This document shows positions 9,753 through 18,219 of a stretch of DNA of 64,000 nt, piece by piece (the first letter of the stretch is position 1; each line of letters begins with the position of its first letter). The notes under the pieces were generated by a model. That model searched no databases. It was not told the origin of the DNA and worked only from the letters and a program-made list of their open reading frames with translations. Source of the DNA: Acidobacteriota bacterium (lineage in GTDB: Bacteria; Acidobacteriota; Vicinamibacteria; Vicinamibacterales; CAVVIG01); contig QHWB01000039.1 of assembly GCA_003222395.1 (NCBI GenBank), forward strand, positions 124,001-188,000. The letters are read 5' to 3'. The position numbers were made by a program, and so were the translations under genes.

Positions 9753-10745
9753 TCATCGATCCCGTGAGAGGACGTAGTCCGGCAGCGTGAGGAGCGCGTC
9801 GCGCTCGGATCCGGGCGGGAATGCGTAGAGAGGTTTCTTGGCGCGCTCGGCGTACTCCGTGGCGCGGCGGTACGCGTAGTCGATCGACGCGTGGTCCTTC
9901 AGGCTGCGCAGCAGCTCGCTCCATTGCTCCGGTGTGACCGCCCGCGTGGCGATGATGTCGCGGACAATGCGCGATCCTGCGCCGTCGTTGCCCTGCCGCA
10001 GCAGATGGATGAGCGGAAGCGTGACCTTGCCCTCGCGCAGGTCGCTGCCGATCGGCTTGCCAACCGACTCCGGATCGCCGGTGTAATCGAGCAGATCGTC
10101 CACGAGCTGAAACGCGATGCCGAGGTTGAAGCCGTAGTCGCGCAGCGCCTGCTCGCGCTCGATCGTGACCTTGCCAAGCATGCCGCCAATCTGCGCGCAG
10201 CCGCCGAAGAGATACGCCGTCTTGCGGCGCATGATGTCGAAATGTTCTTCTTCCGAGATGTCGGCGTCGCCGTTCTTCGTCAGCTGATAGAGCTCCCCTT
10301 CGATCATCTTCAGCGTGACGTCGCACAGCACGCGGACCAGATCGAGCGTATCGTGCGTCAGCGCGAGCGCCATCGATTTGATGTACAGATAGTCGCCGAG
10401 AAGCACGGTGATGTCGTTGCCCCACCGCGAGTGGACCGACAGCCGGCCGCGGCGCAAATCGGCGTCGTCGATGATGTCGTCGTGGACGAGCGTCGCGGTG
10501 TGAATGAATTCGACGACCGCCGCGTACAGGATCGCCCGATCGCCGGTGTAGCCGCTGAGGCGCGACGCCATCAGCAGCACGGCGGGACGAATACGCTTTC
10601 CGCCGCTGGTCTGGATGTACCGCCCGATCTTCGGAATCAGCTCGACCTGCGACTGGACGTGCCGGCTGAATTCACGATCGACCGCCTCGAGGTCGGCGCG
10701 AATGGGCTCGAAGATCTGCGACAGCGCGGGCGACGAGTTTTCCAC
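9753..10745 (-). CDS. Polyprenyl (trans-isoprenyl) diphosphate synthase
   Basis: A 330-residue polyprenyl synthetase with both aspartate-rich motifs: DDIIDDAD at 89-96 and DDLLDYTGD near 215, plus GGKRIRPAV at the N-terminus. It condenses isopentenyl diphosphate units onto an allylic primer to make the side chain of ubiquinone or menaquinone. The length fits the octaprenyl or heptaprenyl class, but chain length cannot be read reliably. The start at 10745 is a GTG; no better ATG precedes the conserved region. It lies 21 nt downstream of the tatD-like gene and probably shares its transcript. Confidence 0.93.
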   Translation of the reverse strand: MENSSPALSQIFEPIRADLEAVDREFSRHVQSQVELIPKIGRYIQTSGGKRIRPAVLLMASRLSGYTGDRAILYAAVVEFIHTATLVHDDIIDDADLRRGRLSVHSRWGNDITVLLGDYLYIKSMALALTHDTLDLVRVLCDVTLKMIEGELYQLTKNGDADISEEEHFDIMRRKTAYLFGGCAQIGGMLGKVTIEREQALRDYGFNLGIAFQLVDDLLDYTGDPESVGKPIGSDLREGKVTLPLIHLLRQGNDGAGSRIVRDIIATRAVTPEQWSELLRSLKDHASIDYAYRRATEYAERAKKPLYAFPPGSERDALLTLPDYVLSRDR

Positions 10746-10766
10746 GGCAGTGCAGGTAGGACTTTA

Positions 10767-11546
10767 TCACGGCCGGAATAACGTGTGAAAGTTCGCAGCG
10801 GTCCGGCGGGCCATCTCCGACCGATCGACGCCGAACAGCTCCGCCAGGGTTTCGACGACGCGCCCGACGAAGGCCGGCTCGTTGCGTTTGCCTCGATGCG
10901 GGACCGGCGCGAGAAACGGACTGTCGGTCTCGGTCAGCACACGATCGAGCGGCACGCGCCGGACCGTTTCGCGCAGCGCCGCCGCTTTCGGGAACGTGAT
11001 GATGCCGGCGATCGAGATGGAGAAGCCGAGCTCGAGGCCTGCCTCCGCGAGCGCCAATGTTCCGGTGAAGCAGTGCAGCACGCCGCGCACCTCGCCGCCG
11101 CCCTCTTCACGAAGAATACGCAGCGTATCGTCGTCGGCTTCGCGCGTGTGGATGACGACCGGCTTGTGCAGCTCGCGCGCGAGACGCACCTGGCCACGGA
11201 AGACGGCCTGCTGCACGTCGCGCGGCGAGAAGTCGTAGTGGTAGTCGAGGCCGATTTCGCCGATGGCCCGCGCCGACGGCGTGGTCCCGACCTGCTCGAG
11301 CACCACCGACACGGCGCGGTCCGGATCGGCGGCGAACTCGTGGGCCTGATGCGGATGGACGCCGACCGCGAATCGCACCTCGGGCCAGAGCCGCTGCAGC
11401 CGCTCGGCCTGCGCCGCCTCGGCCTGATTGCCGCCTTCGAGGATGACGCACAGGCGCTCGAGTCCCGCCGTCCGGGCGCGCGCCACGACCGCGTCGAGAT
11501 CGTTGGCGAACGCGTCGTCGGCCAGGTGGCAGTGGGAATCGATCAT
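10767..11546 (-). CDS. TatD family metal-dependent hydrolase
   Basis: The 259-residue protein begins MIDSHCHLADDAF, the first metal motif of TatD enzymes. It continues with GEIGLDYHYDFS, PVVIHTREADDD, VLHCFTG and LTETDSPFLAP, which supply the other metal ligands and the active-site Asp. The family includes 3'-5' exonucleases and D-aminoacyl-tRNA deacylases acting in the cytoplasm. The length is normal (about 260). It is the first gene of a likely pair with the polyprenyl synthase; about 140 nt of GC-rich sequence separate it from the alpha-galactosidase. Confidence 0.93.
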   Translation of the reverse strand: MIDSHCHLADDAFANDLDAVVARARTAGLERLCVILEGGNQAEAAQAERLQRLWPEVRFAVGVHPHQAHEFAADPDRAVSVVLEQVGTTPSARAIGEIGLDYHYDFSPRDVQQAVFRGQVRLARELHKPVVIHTREADDDTLRILREEGGGEVRGVLHCFTGTLALAEAGLELGFSISIAGIITFPKAAALRETVRRVPLDRVLTETDSPFLAPVPHRGKRNEPAFVGRVVETLAELFGVDRSEMARRTAANFHTLFRP

Positions 11547-11685
11547 TTCTCAAACGCGTGGGGCCCCCCACGCGCTGACGCCCTCGCGCCGTCGCGCTCG
11601 GGCGTATCTAGAACAGAACGTCGCAGATCAAGGCTCGCCTACGGTAGCAGGCTCGGGCCGCTTCGTGCGTATCAAGAAGAGAACG

Positions 11686-13194
11686 TCACTGAACCTTGAT
11701 GAGCGAGACGCCGTGCGGCTCGACTTGCGTCTGGTACCCGACTTCGAAGCGGCCGGCATCGCGATGCCGCCAGAGATCGTGGACGGCGCGCGCGCCGGTG
11801 AACCCAAGGTCCGACCAGCGCACCTCGATCGTCGCAGGCGTCTCGCCGCGATTGAACATCCCGACGGCGTACTTTCCGCCGGACAGCAGCCTCGACCACA
11901 CCTCGATCGGCCCGCCGGAGCGAAGCCGCCGGCCCTGCCGGCCGAGCGGGTCCTGATCGATCGCAATCACATCCGGGTTCGTCAGAACGGCCGCCGTCTC
12001 GGTCGACATGGCGCGGAGATCGTTGCCGGCCAGCAGCGGCGCGGCAAGGATCGCCCACAGGCTCATGTGCGTGCGGTATTCGGCAGCGTCCATGCCGCCG
12101 TTCCCGATCTCCAACATATCGGGATCATTCCAGTGACCCGGTCCGGCATGCGGCGCCAGCGCATCCTGGCTGAATCCGATCCGCGTCATCGATTCCCAGT
12201 TGTCGCTGATGTCGCCTGTACTGCGCCATAGATTGCCGCCGACTTCAGGTCCCCATTTCCACACGTCGTTCCTGCCGTACTGGCACAGGCTGTAGACGAT
12301 GTCGCGCCCTGAGGCGCGCAGCGCATCGCCCATCTTCTGATACACGGCCTGCATCTCTTCGTCCTTGTAGACGCGCGCGGCGGAACACCAGTCGTACTTC
12401 AGGTAGTCGATGCCCCACGCGGCGAACGTCTTCGCGTCGATCTCCTCGTGGCCGTAACTTCCCTCGTACCCCGCGCACGTGAGGTGGCCTGGCGACGAAT
12501 AGATGCCGAGCTTCAGACCTTTCGAGTGCACATAGTCGGCGAGCGCCTTCATGTTCGGGAACTTGCGATTGGTTTGGATGCGGTTCGAGGCGTCGCGGCC
12601 CGCTTCCCACGTATCGTCGATATTCACGTAGGTGTATCCCGCCGCCTTCATGCCGCTCGTGACCATCGCATCTGCAATCGCCCGCACCGTCGCATCGTCG
12701 ACACGCGCGCGGAAATGATTCCAGCTGTTCCATCCCATCGGCGGAGTCTTTGCGAGGCCATTGGCCGGCACGCGGTGGAGCGCGGGCGGCTCGATGCGGG
12801 CCGGGGCGTCGCCAGCAGTCACCGATCCTTTTGTCGCGATCACAGTCTCCGGGTCCCGGCCGGGCCGGATGAGCGTGACGGCCATCGACGATCCCGACGG
12901 TCTGAGACGATACTCGGTCCGCCGCTCGTTGGGCGGTCGTCCGGCGACGGTCGCGAACGTCAGCGTGCCGTCGGCAATCGCCGCGTCGACGATCGGCTGC
13001 TCGTTCGTCGCGTTGATGACGCGACCAGTCACCGCTCCACCGCTCTGCTCGAGCGCGTACACCTGACGGAACGCCGCGTCGCCTTCCGGCGGTACGACCC
13101 ACCGCCCGGCAAACGCTCCGTGGCGCGCCGGATCCTGGTGCCACGCGAAGGAGCTGGCGACGATCGCGATGACGCCGATCGACAACCCTTTCAT
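11686..13194 (-). CDS. Secreted glycoside hydrolase family 27 alpha-galactosidase-like protein
   Basis: The 502-residue protein has a short N-terminal signal segment, then a domain of about 120 residues (FAGRWVVPPEG to IATKGS) not found in classical GH27 enzymes. The GH27 TIM barrel follows, starting at TPPMGWNSWNHF (150-161). The catalytic nucleophile is Asp268 in YLKYDWC and the acid/base region is GHWNDPDMLE. The C-terminus is the usual beta-sandwich. It should release terminal alpha-galactose from oligosaccharides or glycans outside the cytoplasm. Its ATG overlaps the metG stop (ATGA), so translation is likely coupled, an odd pairing with a tRNA synthetase. Confidence 0.9.
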   Translation of the reverse strand: MKGLSIGVIAIVASSFAWHQDPARHGAFAGRWVVPPEGDAAFRQVYALEQSGGAVTGRVINATNEQPIVDAAIADGTLTFATVAGRPPNERRTEYRLRPSGSSMAVTLIRPGRDPETVIATKGSVTAGDAPARIEPPALHRVPANGLAKTPPMGWNSWNHFRARVDDATVRAIADAMVTSGMKAAGYTYVNIDDTWEAGRDASNRIQTNRKFPNMKALADYVHSKGLKLGIYSSPGHLTCAGYEGSYGHEEIDAKTFAAWGIDYLKYDWCSAARVYKDEEMQAVYQKMGDALRASGRDIVYSLCQYGRNDVWKWGPEVGGNLWRSTGDISDNWESMTRIGFSQDALAPHAGPGHWNDPDMLEIGNGGMDAAEYRTHMSLWAILAAPLLAGNDLRAMSTETAAVLTNPDVIAIDQDPLGRQGRRLRSGGPIEVWSRLLSGGKYAVGMFNRGETPATIEVRWSDLGFTGARAVHDLWRHRDAGRFEVGYQTQVEPHGVSLIKVQ

Positions 13195-15158
13195 CGCACC
13201 CTCGTTCCAGGCTCCGGCGGATTGGTAAACGTGACGACTTCCGGCTTGCCGCCATCGGGGCTGGCGGCCAGCACCATCCCGTTCGACTCGATGCCCATCA
13301 GCTTCGCCGGCTTGAGGTTGAACACGACGACGACCGTCTTGCCGACCAGCGATTCAGGCTCGTAGGCTTCGGCGATGCCGGCGACGAGCGTGCGGTGCTC
13401 GGTCCCGACGTCGACCTGCAGCTTCAGCAGCTTCTTCGACTTTTCGACGCGTTCCGCTGCGACCACCTTCGCAACGCGTAACTCCACCTTCATGAAGTCG
13501 TCGATGCCGATGCGATCGGCGGCCGGGGCCGGCGGCGTCTCGGCACGCGCGCCGGGCGACGGCGCATCGGCCGGAAGAGGATGGTCGGACACAGGCGTCT
13601 CTTTCTGGCCGACGCGTGCGCCGGCCGCAGTACTTGTGCGCTGATCGGTCTCTCGACGGGGCCACAACGGGCCTTCCAGAGCGAGCCGGCGCTCGCCGTC
13701 CGATCGCCAGCGGCCGTCGCGCTCGAGCCGCAAGCCTTCGGGCGGCGCGCCGACGCGCCGCAGAATTTCCTTCGTCGACGAAGGGATGATCGGCTCGAGT
13801 AACACAGCGGCGAGCCGGATCGCTTCCGCCGCGTCGAACAGCACTTGTGTGAGGCGATCGGCTGCGGACGGATCCTTCGCGATCATCCAGGGCGCCGTGG
13901 CCGCGACGTATTCGTTGGTGGCGTCGACGAGACGAAACGCCGCCGCCGCACCGTCGTGCAGCATGAACGCGTCCATGGCCTTGCGATAATCGGCCGCCGA
14001 CTGCTCACCGATGCGAACGAGCTGATCGGACGCCGCGCCGGTCGGCCGCAGAACGCCTTCGCGATACCGCCCCGCCATCGCTGCAACGCGGCTGACCAGA
14101 TTCCCAAGGTTGTTCGCCAGATCCGCGTTGTAGCGTTCGTCGTACCGATCCCACGAGAAGTCGCCGTCGGCGCCGAACACGATCTCCTTCACCAGGTAGA
14201 GCCGGAGCGGATCGTGCCCGAGCCGATCGGCCGCGACGACCGGATCGACGATCGTTCCCAACGTCTTGCTCATCCGCTGGCCGTTCATCGTCATGAAGCC
14301 GTGTCCGAAAATCTGCCGCGGCAACGGCAGCTTCGCGCTCATCAGCATCGCCGGCCAAATGACGGCGTGAAACCGCGTGATGTCCTTGCCGATGACGTGC
14401 AGATCGGCCGGCCACCACTTCTCGAACATCGCCTGGTCGCCGCCGAGGCCGACGGCCGACGCGTAGTTGATCAGCGCATCGAACCACACGTAGACGACGC
14501 CGGACGGGTCGAACGGCAGGGGGATGCCCCACGACTGTCCCGCGCGGCTCACCGAGATGTCGACGAGCCCGCTCTCGATGAGCCGCAGGATTTCGTTCCG
14601 CCGAACGTCCGGCTGGAGGAACTCCGGATGGAGCGTGAAGTGATCGAGCAGCGCCTGCTGATACTGCGACAGCCGGAAGAAGTAGTTCTTCTCGCGAATC
14701 CACTCCGGCTTGAGCGTCGGGTGCAGCGGACAGTTGCCGTCGACGAGATCCTTTTCCTGCTTGAACTCTTCGCAGCTGACGCAGTACCAGCCCTCGTAAA
14801 GCCCTTCGTAGATGTCGCCGGCGTCGTAGATCCGCTGGGCCAGCGCGGTCACGCCGTTCCTGTGCCGCGGTTCGGTGGTGCGGATGAAATCGTCGAACGA
14901 CACGTCGAGGCGCTGCCACGTGCGCCGGAACTCCTGCTCCATCGCGTCGCAGTACGCGAGCGGGTCGAGGTCCTGCTCGACGGCCTGTTTGAACACGTTC
15001 TGCGAGTGCTCGTCGTTCCCCATCAGGAACCGCGTCTCGATGCCGCACAGCCGCTTGTAGCGGGCGATGACGTCGGCGCACACCTTCTCGTACGCCGTGC
15101 CGAGGTGCGGACGGCTGTTGACGTAATCGATCGCGGTCGTCAGAAAGAAACGGTTCAC
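13191..15158 (-). CDS. metG: Methionyl-tRNA synthetase with C-terminal tRNA-binding domain
   Basis: The 655-residue enzyme has the class I signatures HLGT (in NSRPHLGTAYEKV) and KMSKS (as RMSKTLG), with the zinc knuckle CVSCEEF and CPLHP in the insertion domain. After a Pro/Ala-rich linker near residue 540, a C-terminal EMAP/Trbp111-type tRNA-binding domain (IGIDDFMKVELRVAKVV to the end) follows. It charges tRNA-Met and initiator tRNA with methionine. The start is a GTG at 15158 that overlaps the larC stop (GTGA), and the stop overlaps the GH27 start (ATGA). The linker is unusually long and low-complexity. Confidence 0.96.
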   Translation of the reverse strand: MNRFFLTTAIDYVNSRPHLGTAYEKVCADVIARYKRLCGIETRFLMGNDEHSQNVFKQAVEQDLDPLAYCDAMEQEFRRTWQRLDVSFDDFIRTTEPRHRNGVTALAQRIYDAGDIYEGLYEGWYCVSCEEFKQEKDLVDGNCPLHPTLKPEWIREKNYFFRLSQYQQALLDHFTLHPEFLQPDVRRNEILRLIESGLVDISVSRAGQSWGIPLPFDPSGVVYVWFDALINYASAVGLGGDQAMFEKWWPADLHVIGKDITRFHAVIWPAMLMSAKLPLPRQIFGHGFMTMNGQRMSKTLGTIVDPVVAADRLGHDPLRLYLVKEIVFGADGDFSWDRYDERYNADLANNLGNLVSRVAAMAGRYREGVLRPTGAASDQLVRIGEQSAADYRKAMDAFMLHDGAAAAFRLVDATNEYVAATAPWMIAKDPSAADRLTQVLFDAAEAIRLAAVLLEPIIPSSTKEILRRVGAPPEGLRLERDGRWRSDGERRLALEGPLWPRRETDQRTSTAAGARVGQKETPVSDHPLPADAPSPGARAETPPAPAADRIGIDDFMKVELRVAKVVAAERVEKSKKLLKLQVDVGTEHRTLVAGIAEAYEPESLVGKTVVVVFNLKPAKLMGIESNGMVLAASPDGGKPEVVTFTNPPEPGTRVR

Positions 15159-16351
15159 GGTTGTCGCTGCCCGAACGCGGCGATCGCCATCGCCTGGACT
15201 TCCTTCACCGACAGGTTGTTGCTCGCCGCGAGGCTGGCGCAGTCGTCGAACTCGGGCACGGCATTCATCATCCGCCCGTTGCGAGAGGCGACCTTGAACC
15301 TCACGCTGCCGATCGGCGTCTCGATCGCGACGATCTCGCGCTGCAGGCACTCGCGATCGACTTCGGAGTACCGCAGGCCGATCGTCGTCGTTTCGCGGAA
15401 GATGACCTCCGCGACGGCTGGGCGTCGCTCGGGCGGCACGATCGCCGTCAGCAGCGTGCCCGGACGGTTCTTCTTCATCTGCACCGGCACGTAAAACACT
15501 TCCAGGGCGCCGGCCGCGTACAGCCGGTCCATGACCACGCCGAAGATCTGCGGGTTCATGTCGTCGATCTCGCATTCGACGACCGCGACGCGGTCGCCGC
15601 GTACCTGCTCGGCGGCCTCTCCGATCAGCACGCGCAGCACGTTCGGCGTCCCCGGTTCGTCGCGGTCGCCCGCGCCGTAACCGATGCGGTCGACCGACAT
15701 CGGCGGGATCGGGCCGAAGTCCGAGGCGTACGTCGTGACGATGAGCGCGCCGGTCGGTGTGACGAGCTCCTTCTGTATCGCACCGCTGTAAACCGGCGCG
15801 CTGCCCAGCAGCTTCATCGTTGCGGGCGCGGGAACCGGGAAATTGCCGTGAGCGGAGTGCACCATGCCGCCGCCGACGTTCAGCGCCGACGACGAGACCC
15901 GATTGGCGCCCACCCATTCCATCGCGAAGGCGATGCCGACGATGTCGACGATCGAGTCGAGGGCGCCCACTTCATGGAGGTGCACTTTTTCGATCGGCAT
16001 CCGATGGATCGATGCCTCCGCCTCCGCGAGCTTCTGGAACATCGCCTTCGCACGGTCGCGGGCCGACGTCGGGAGCGACGCGCGATCAATCAGCGAGAAG
16101 ATCTCGCTCAGGCTTCGATGAGGGTGGTGGTCCTGGGGGGCACCTGCAACGTGCGCGCGCTCATGGACCGAGAACTTCGTCGCGGAGATGCCTGCGCGAA
16201 GCACGCGATCCGCGTCGATGTGCGCGCCCGGGGGGAGCAGGCCGCCAAGGGCGCGCTGGAGCTCTGCGAGCGGCAGACCGGCGTCGACGAGCGCGCCGAC
16301 CGCCATGTCGCCGGAGATGCCGGAGAAGCAATCGAAATACAGAACCCGCAT
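15155..16351 (-). CDS. larC: LarC-like nickel insertion protein
   Basis: A full-length LarC (398 residues) starting MRVLYFDCFSGISGDMAVGA, with HLHEVGALDSIVDIVG in the middle and EIDDMNPQIFG, RPGTLLTA and GLRYSEVDRE in the C-terminal half. LarC is the CTP-dependent cyclometallase that inserts nickel into the pyridinium bisthiocarboxylate cofactor of lactate racemase and related enzymes. The partner genes larA, larB and larE are not in the window, so the cofactor pathway cannot be confirmed here. It begins 5 nt after the radC stop and overlaps metG by 4 nt, forming a tight radC-larC-metG-GH27 run. Confidence 0.9.
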   Translation of the reverse strand: MRVLYFDCFSGISGDMAVGALVDAGLPLAELQRALGGLLPPGAHIDADRVLRAGISATKFSVHERAHVAGAPQDHHPHRSLSEIFSLIDRASLPTSARDRAKAMFQKLAEAEASIHRMPIEKVHLHEVGALDSIVDIVGIAFAMEWVGANRVSSSALNVGGGMVHSAHGNFPVPAPATMKLLGSAPVYSGAIQKELVTPTGALIVTTYASDFGPIPPMSVDRIGYGAGDRDEPGTPNVLRVLIGEAAEQVRGDRVAVVECEIDDMNPQIFGVVMDRLYAAGALEVFYVPVQMKKNRPGTLLTAIVPPERRPAVAEVIFRETTTIGLRYSEVDRECLQREIVAIETPIGSVRFKVASRNGRMMNAVPEFDDCASLAASNNLSVKEVQAMAIAAFGQRQP

Positions 16352-16356
16352 GGCGC

Positions 16357-17025
16357 CTAGAAGAACCCAGCCTCCTTGAAGCTGTAGTACCGCGTTTCGC
16401 CCAGAATCACGTGATCGACGACGTCGATCCCCAGGAGCGCCCCCGCCGCCGCCAGCCGCCGCGTCAGGTTCACGTCGTCGGGACTGGGCGTGGGATCGCC
16501 CGAGGGATGGTTGTGGAAGACGACAATCGCTGCGGCGCCGCCTCGCGTCGCTTCGCGAAACACCTCACGCGGCTCGACGACCAGCGTGTCCGACATACCC
16601 GAAACGATGACCGACGTGCGGAGCACACGGAGCTTCGAATCGAGCAGCGCGATCCCCAGTCGCTCGACGTCGCCCGATCCGAACCGCGGCAGCAGATATT
16701 CTGCCGCGCGCTTCGGATCGTTGATCCGAACGCGCTCGCCCGGCGGCGATGCGAACGCGCGCCGTCCAAGTTCGAGCGCCGCCACGATCTGCGCCGCGTG
16801 CGCGCCGCCGATGCCCGCGATGCGCGTCAACTCGTCGGCGCCCGCGCGCGTCAACCCGTACAATCCACCGTGCGCCGCGAGGAGCTCGTTGGCGAGCGTC
16901 AGCGCCCCCGCTCGCCGCGATCCGTTGCCGATGATGAGGGCAACGAGCTCGTTGTCGCCGAGCGCCACCGGACCGAGACGCCACAGCTTCTCGCGCGGAC
17001 GATCATCGGGCGCAAGGTTCTTCAT
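16357..17025 (-). CDS. radC: RadC family JAB-domain protein
   Basis: The 222-residue protein has an N-terminal helix-hairpin-helix-like region (ELTRIAGIGGAHAAQIVAAL) and a C-terminal JAB/MPN domain with the metal motif HNHPSGDPTPSPDD. RadC was once called a DNA repair protein, but its biochemical role is unsettled. The start MKNLAPDDRPREKLW matches the family. The ATG lies just 8 nt from an AGCTGTC heptamer array, so its translation signals abut repeat DNA. Confidence 0.93.
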   Translation of the reverse strand: MKNLAPDDRPREKLWRLGPVALGDNELVALIIGNGSRRAGALTLANELLAAHGGLYGLTRAGADELTRIAGIGGAHAAQIVAALELGRRAFASPPGERVRINDPKRAAEYLLPRFGSGDVERLGIALLDSKLRVLRTSVIVSGMSDTLVVEPREVFREATRGGAAAIVVFHNHPSGDPTPSPDDVNLTRRLAAAGALLGIDVVDHVILGETRYYSFKEAGFF

Positions 17026-17033
17026 CTTACACG

Positions 17034-17095
17034 CTATCAGCTGTCAGCTGTCAGCTATCAGCTATCAGCTGTCAGCTGTCAGCTGTCAGCTGTCG
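17034..17095. repeat. Heptamer array, left arm (CTGTCAG/CTATCAG)
   Basis: Eight or nine head-to-tail 7-bp units, CTATCAG or CTGTCAG, lie just upstream of radC and overlap the 3' end of the four-helix-bundle gene. The orientation is opposite to the array at 17568-17625. Confidence 0.9.
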
Positions 17096-17543
17096 AGCGT
17101 CCAGCTTTCGGCTCGCGAGCGTCAGCTCTTCGCTCGCGATCTAATGGCGTCTCCTTGTCTTGGATCCGCACGCGGCGGCGTCCAGCGGGTCCGCAGGTCA
17201 GACTTCCGATGAGACCGCCGAGCATTCGTTTGATCTCGACGACACTTGCGAGAATCGTGTCGTGAACGATCTCAGTTATGAACGCCAGATCGAAGCTGAG
17301 GATCGTTTCGCATTCCAATTCACAAGCCGATCCCATCGCCACGTCCAGAAACCTCCTGAACTCCCTATCTCCGCGGCGGCCGCATCCTTCAGCGATATTC
17401 GAACAGATCGACACAGTGGCTCGGCGCATTTGAGCTTTAAGTCCAAACTCTTCGCTTTCCGGAAAATTGATTGTCAGTTGATAGATCGTTTTGGTCAGGC
17501 GCCGCGCCAATTGCCACACGTTGAGATTCCTGAAGTCCTGCAT
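17079..17543 (-). CDS. Four-helix-bundle protein (S23 / 23S rRNA intervening-sequence protein family)
   Basis: The 154-residue protein starts MQDFRNLNVWQLARRL and contains FPESEEFGLKAQMRRATVSI, then CSNIAEGCGRRGDREFRRFL, the hallmark of the S23/four-helix-bundle family. It is related to the Avd accessory protein of diversity-generating retroelements. Such genes usually lie inside 23S rRNA intervening sequences, but here there is no rRNA. The normal family length is about 120; the last 30 or so residues come from flanking sequence and the heptamer array, which supplies the stop. Inverted heptamer arrays lie at both ends of the gene. Function in the family is not well established. Confidence 0.88.
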   Translation of the reverse strand: MQDFRNLNVWQLARRLTKTIYQLTINFPESEEFGLKAQMRRATVSICSNIAEGCGRRGDREFRRFLDVAMGSACELECETILSFDLAFITEIVHDTILASVVEIKRMLGGLIGSLTCGPAGRRRVRIQDKETPLDRERRADAREPKAGRSTADS

Positions 17544-17567
17544 GGTTGCCTCCTCCTCATGCGCGGT

Positions 17568-17625
17568 CGCTGAAAGCTGTCAGCCGTAGACAGCTGACAG
17601 CTGAAAGCTGACAGCTGAAAGCTGT
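17568..17625. repeat. Heptamer array, right arm (GACAGCT/GAAAGCT)
   Basis: Units such as GACAGCT and GAAAGCT repeat in the opposite orientation to 17034-17095, so the two arrays could pair around the four-helix-bundle gene. It ends 12 nt before the lipoprotein start at 17638. Confidence 0.88.
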
Positions 17626-17637
17626 TATGCTGAATCC

Positions 17638-18219
17638 ATGTCCTTGCGCTGCAGGCTGCTGTCTGCGGTCATCGTCGCGGCGGTGACAGCAGCGGCGTGC
17701 GGCGACCCTCCCGACAAAGAGATCCAACAGGCACAAGGTGCGATCGACGCCGCCAAGGCGGCCGGCGCCGATCTGTACGCGCGCGACGAACTGGCCGCCG
17801 CCGAGAAGGCGCTCAAAGACGCGAACACCGCTGTGAACGATCGCGATTACCGTCTCGCCCTCAACAACGCGCTCGACGCGCGCGAACATGCGCAGACCGC
17901 CGCGAAGCAGGCGGCCGATGGCAAGGCGGCGGCGCGCTCGGGTGCCGAGCGCGTGCTGCGCGATGCGGAGATTGCGCTCGCCGAAGCCCGTGCCCGCCTG
18001 AAGACCGCCGAAACCGTGCGCGTCCCGCCGCGCACGCTGAACGACGCGCGCCGCCTGATTGCCGACGGCGACTCTACCGTGCAAAAAGCGCGCGCAGCCT
18101 TCGACCGGGCCGACTACAGCGCCGCCGGCGACATCATCGCCGGCACAACCACGCGATTACTGGCCACCGCGCGCGATCTCGAGACCGCCGCGGTGTCGGG
18201 CGCACGGCGGCGCCGATAG
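17638..18219 (+). CDS. DUF4398-like lipoprotein
   Basis: A 193-residue protein with a lipoprotein signal (MSLRCRLLSAVIVAAVTAAA, then Cys21 followed by GDPPD). The mature part is almost entirely Ala-rich helix with heptad-like spacing: AGADLYARDELAAAEKALKD, then RDYRLALNNALDAREHAQTA. That resembles DUF4398 helical-hairpin proteins, which are outer-membrane or periplasmic lipoproteins of unknown role. It would be anchored by lipidated Cys. The gene is convergent with the dapF-like gene; their stop codons abut (18219/18220). Confidence 0.8.
   Translation: MSLRCRLLSAVIVAAVTAAACGDPPDKEIQQAQGAIDAAKAAGADLYARDELAAAEKALKDANTAVNDRDYRLALNNALDAREHAQTAAKQAADGKAAARSGAERVLRDAEIALAEARARLKTAETVRVPPRTLNDARRLIADGDSTVQKARAAFDRADYSAAGDIIAGTTTRLLATARDLETAAVSGARRRR

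Noticed and set aside
13191-15917. Long N-terminal extension of MetG
   Set aside because: Residues before the GTG at 15158 are a frame shadow of larC; the HLGT motif is correctly placed from that start.
17079-17543. 23S rRNA intervening sequence
   Set aside because: No rRNA sequence flanks it; only the S23-type gene and inverted heptamer arrays are present.
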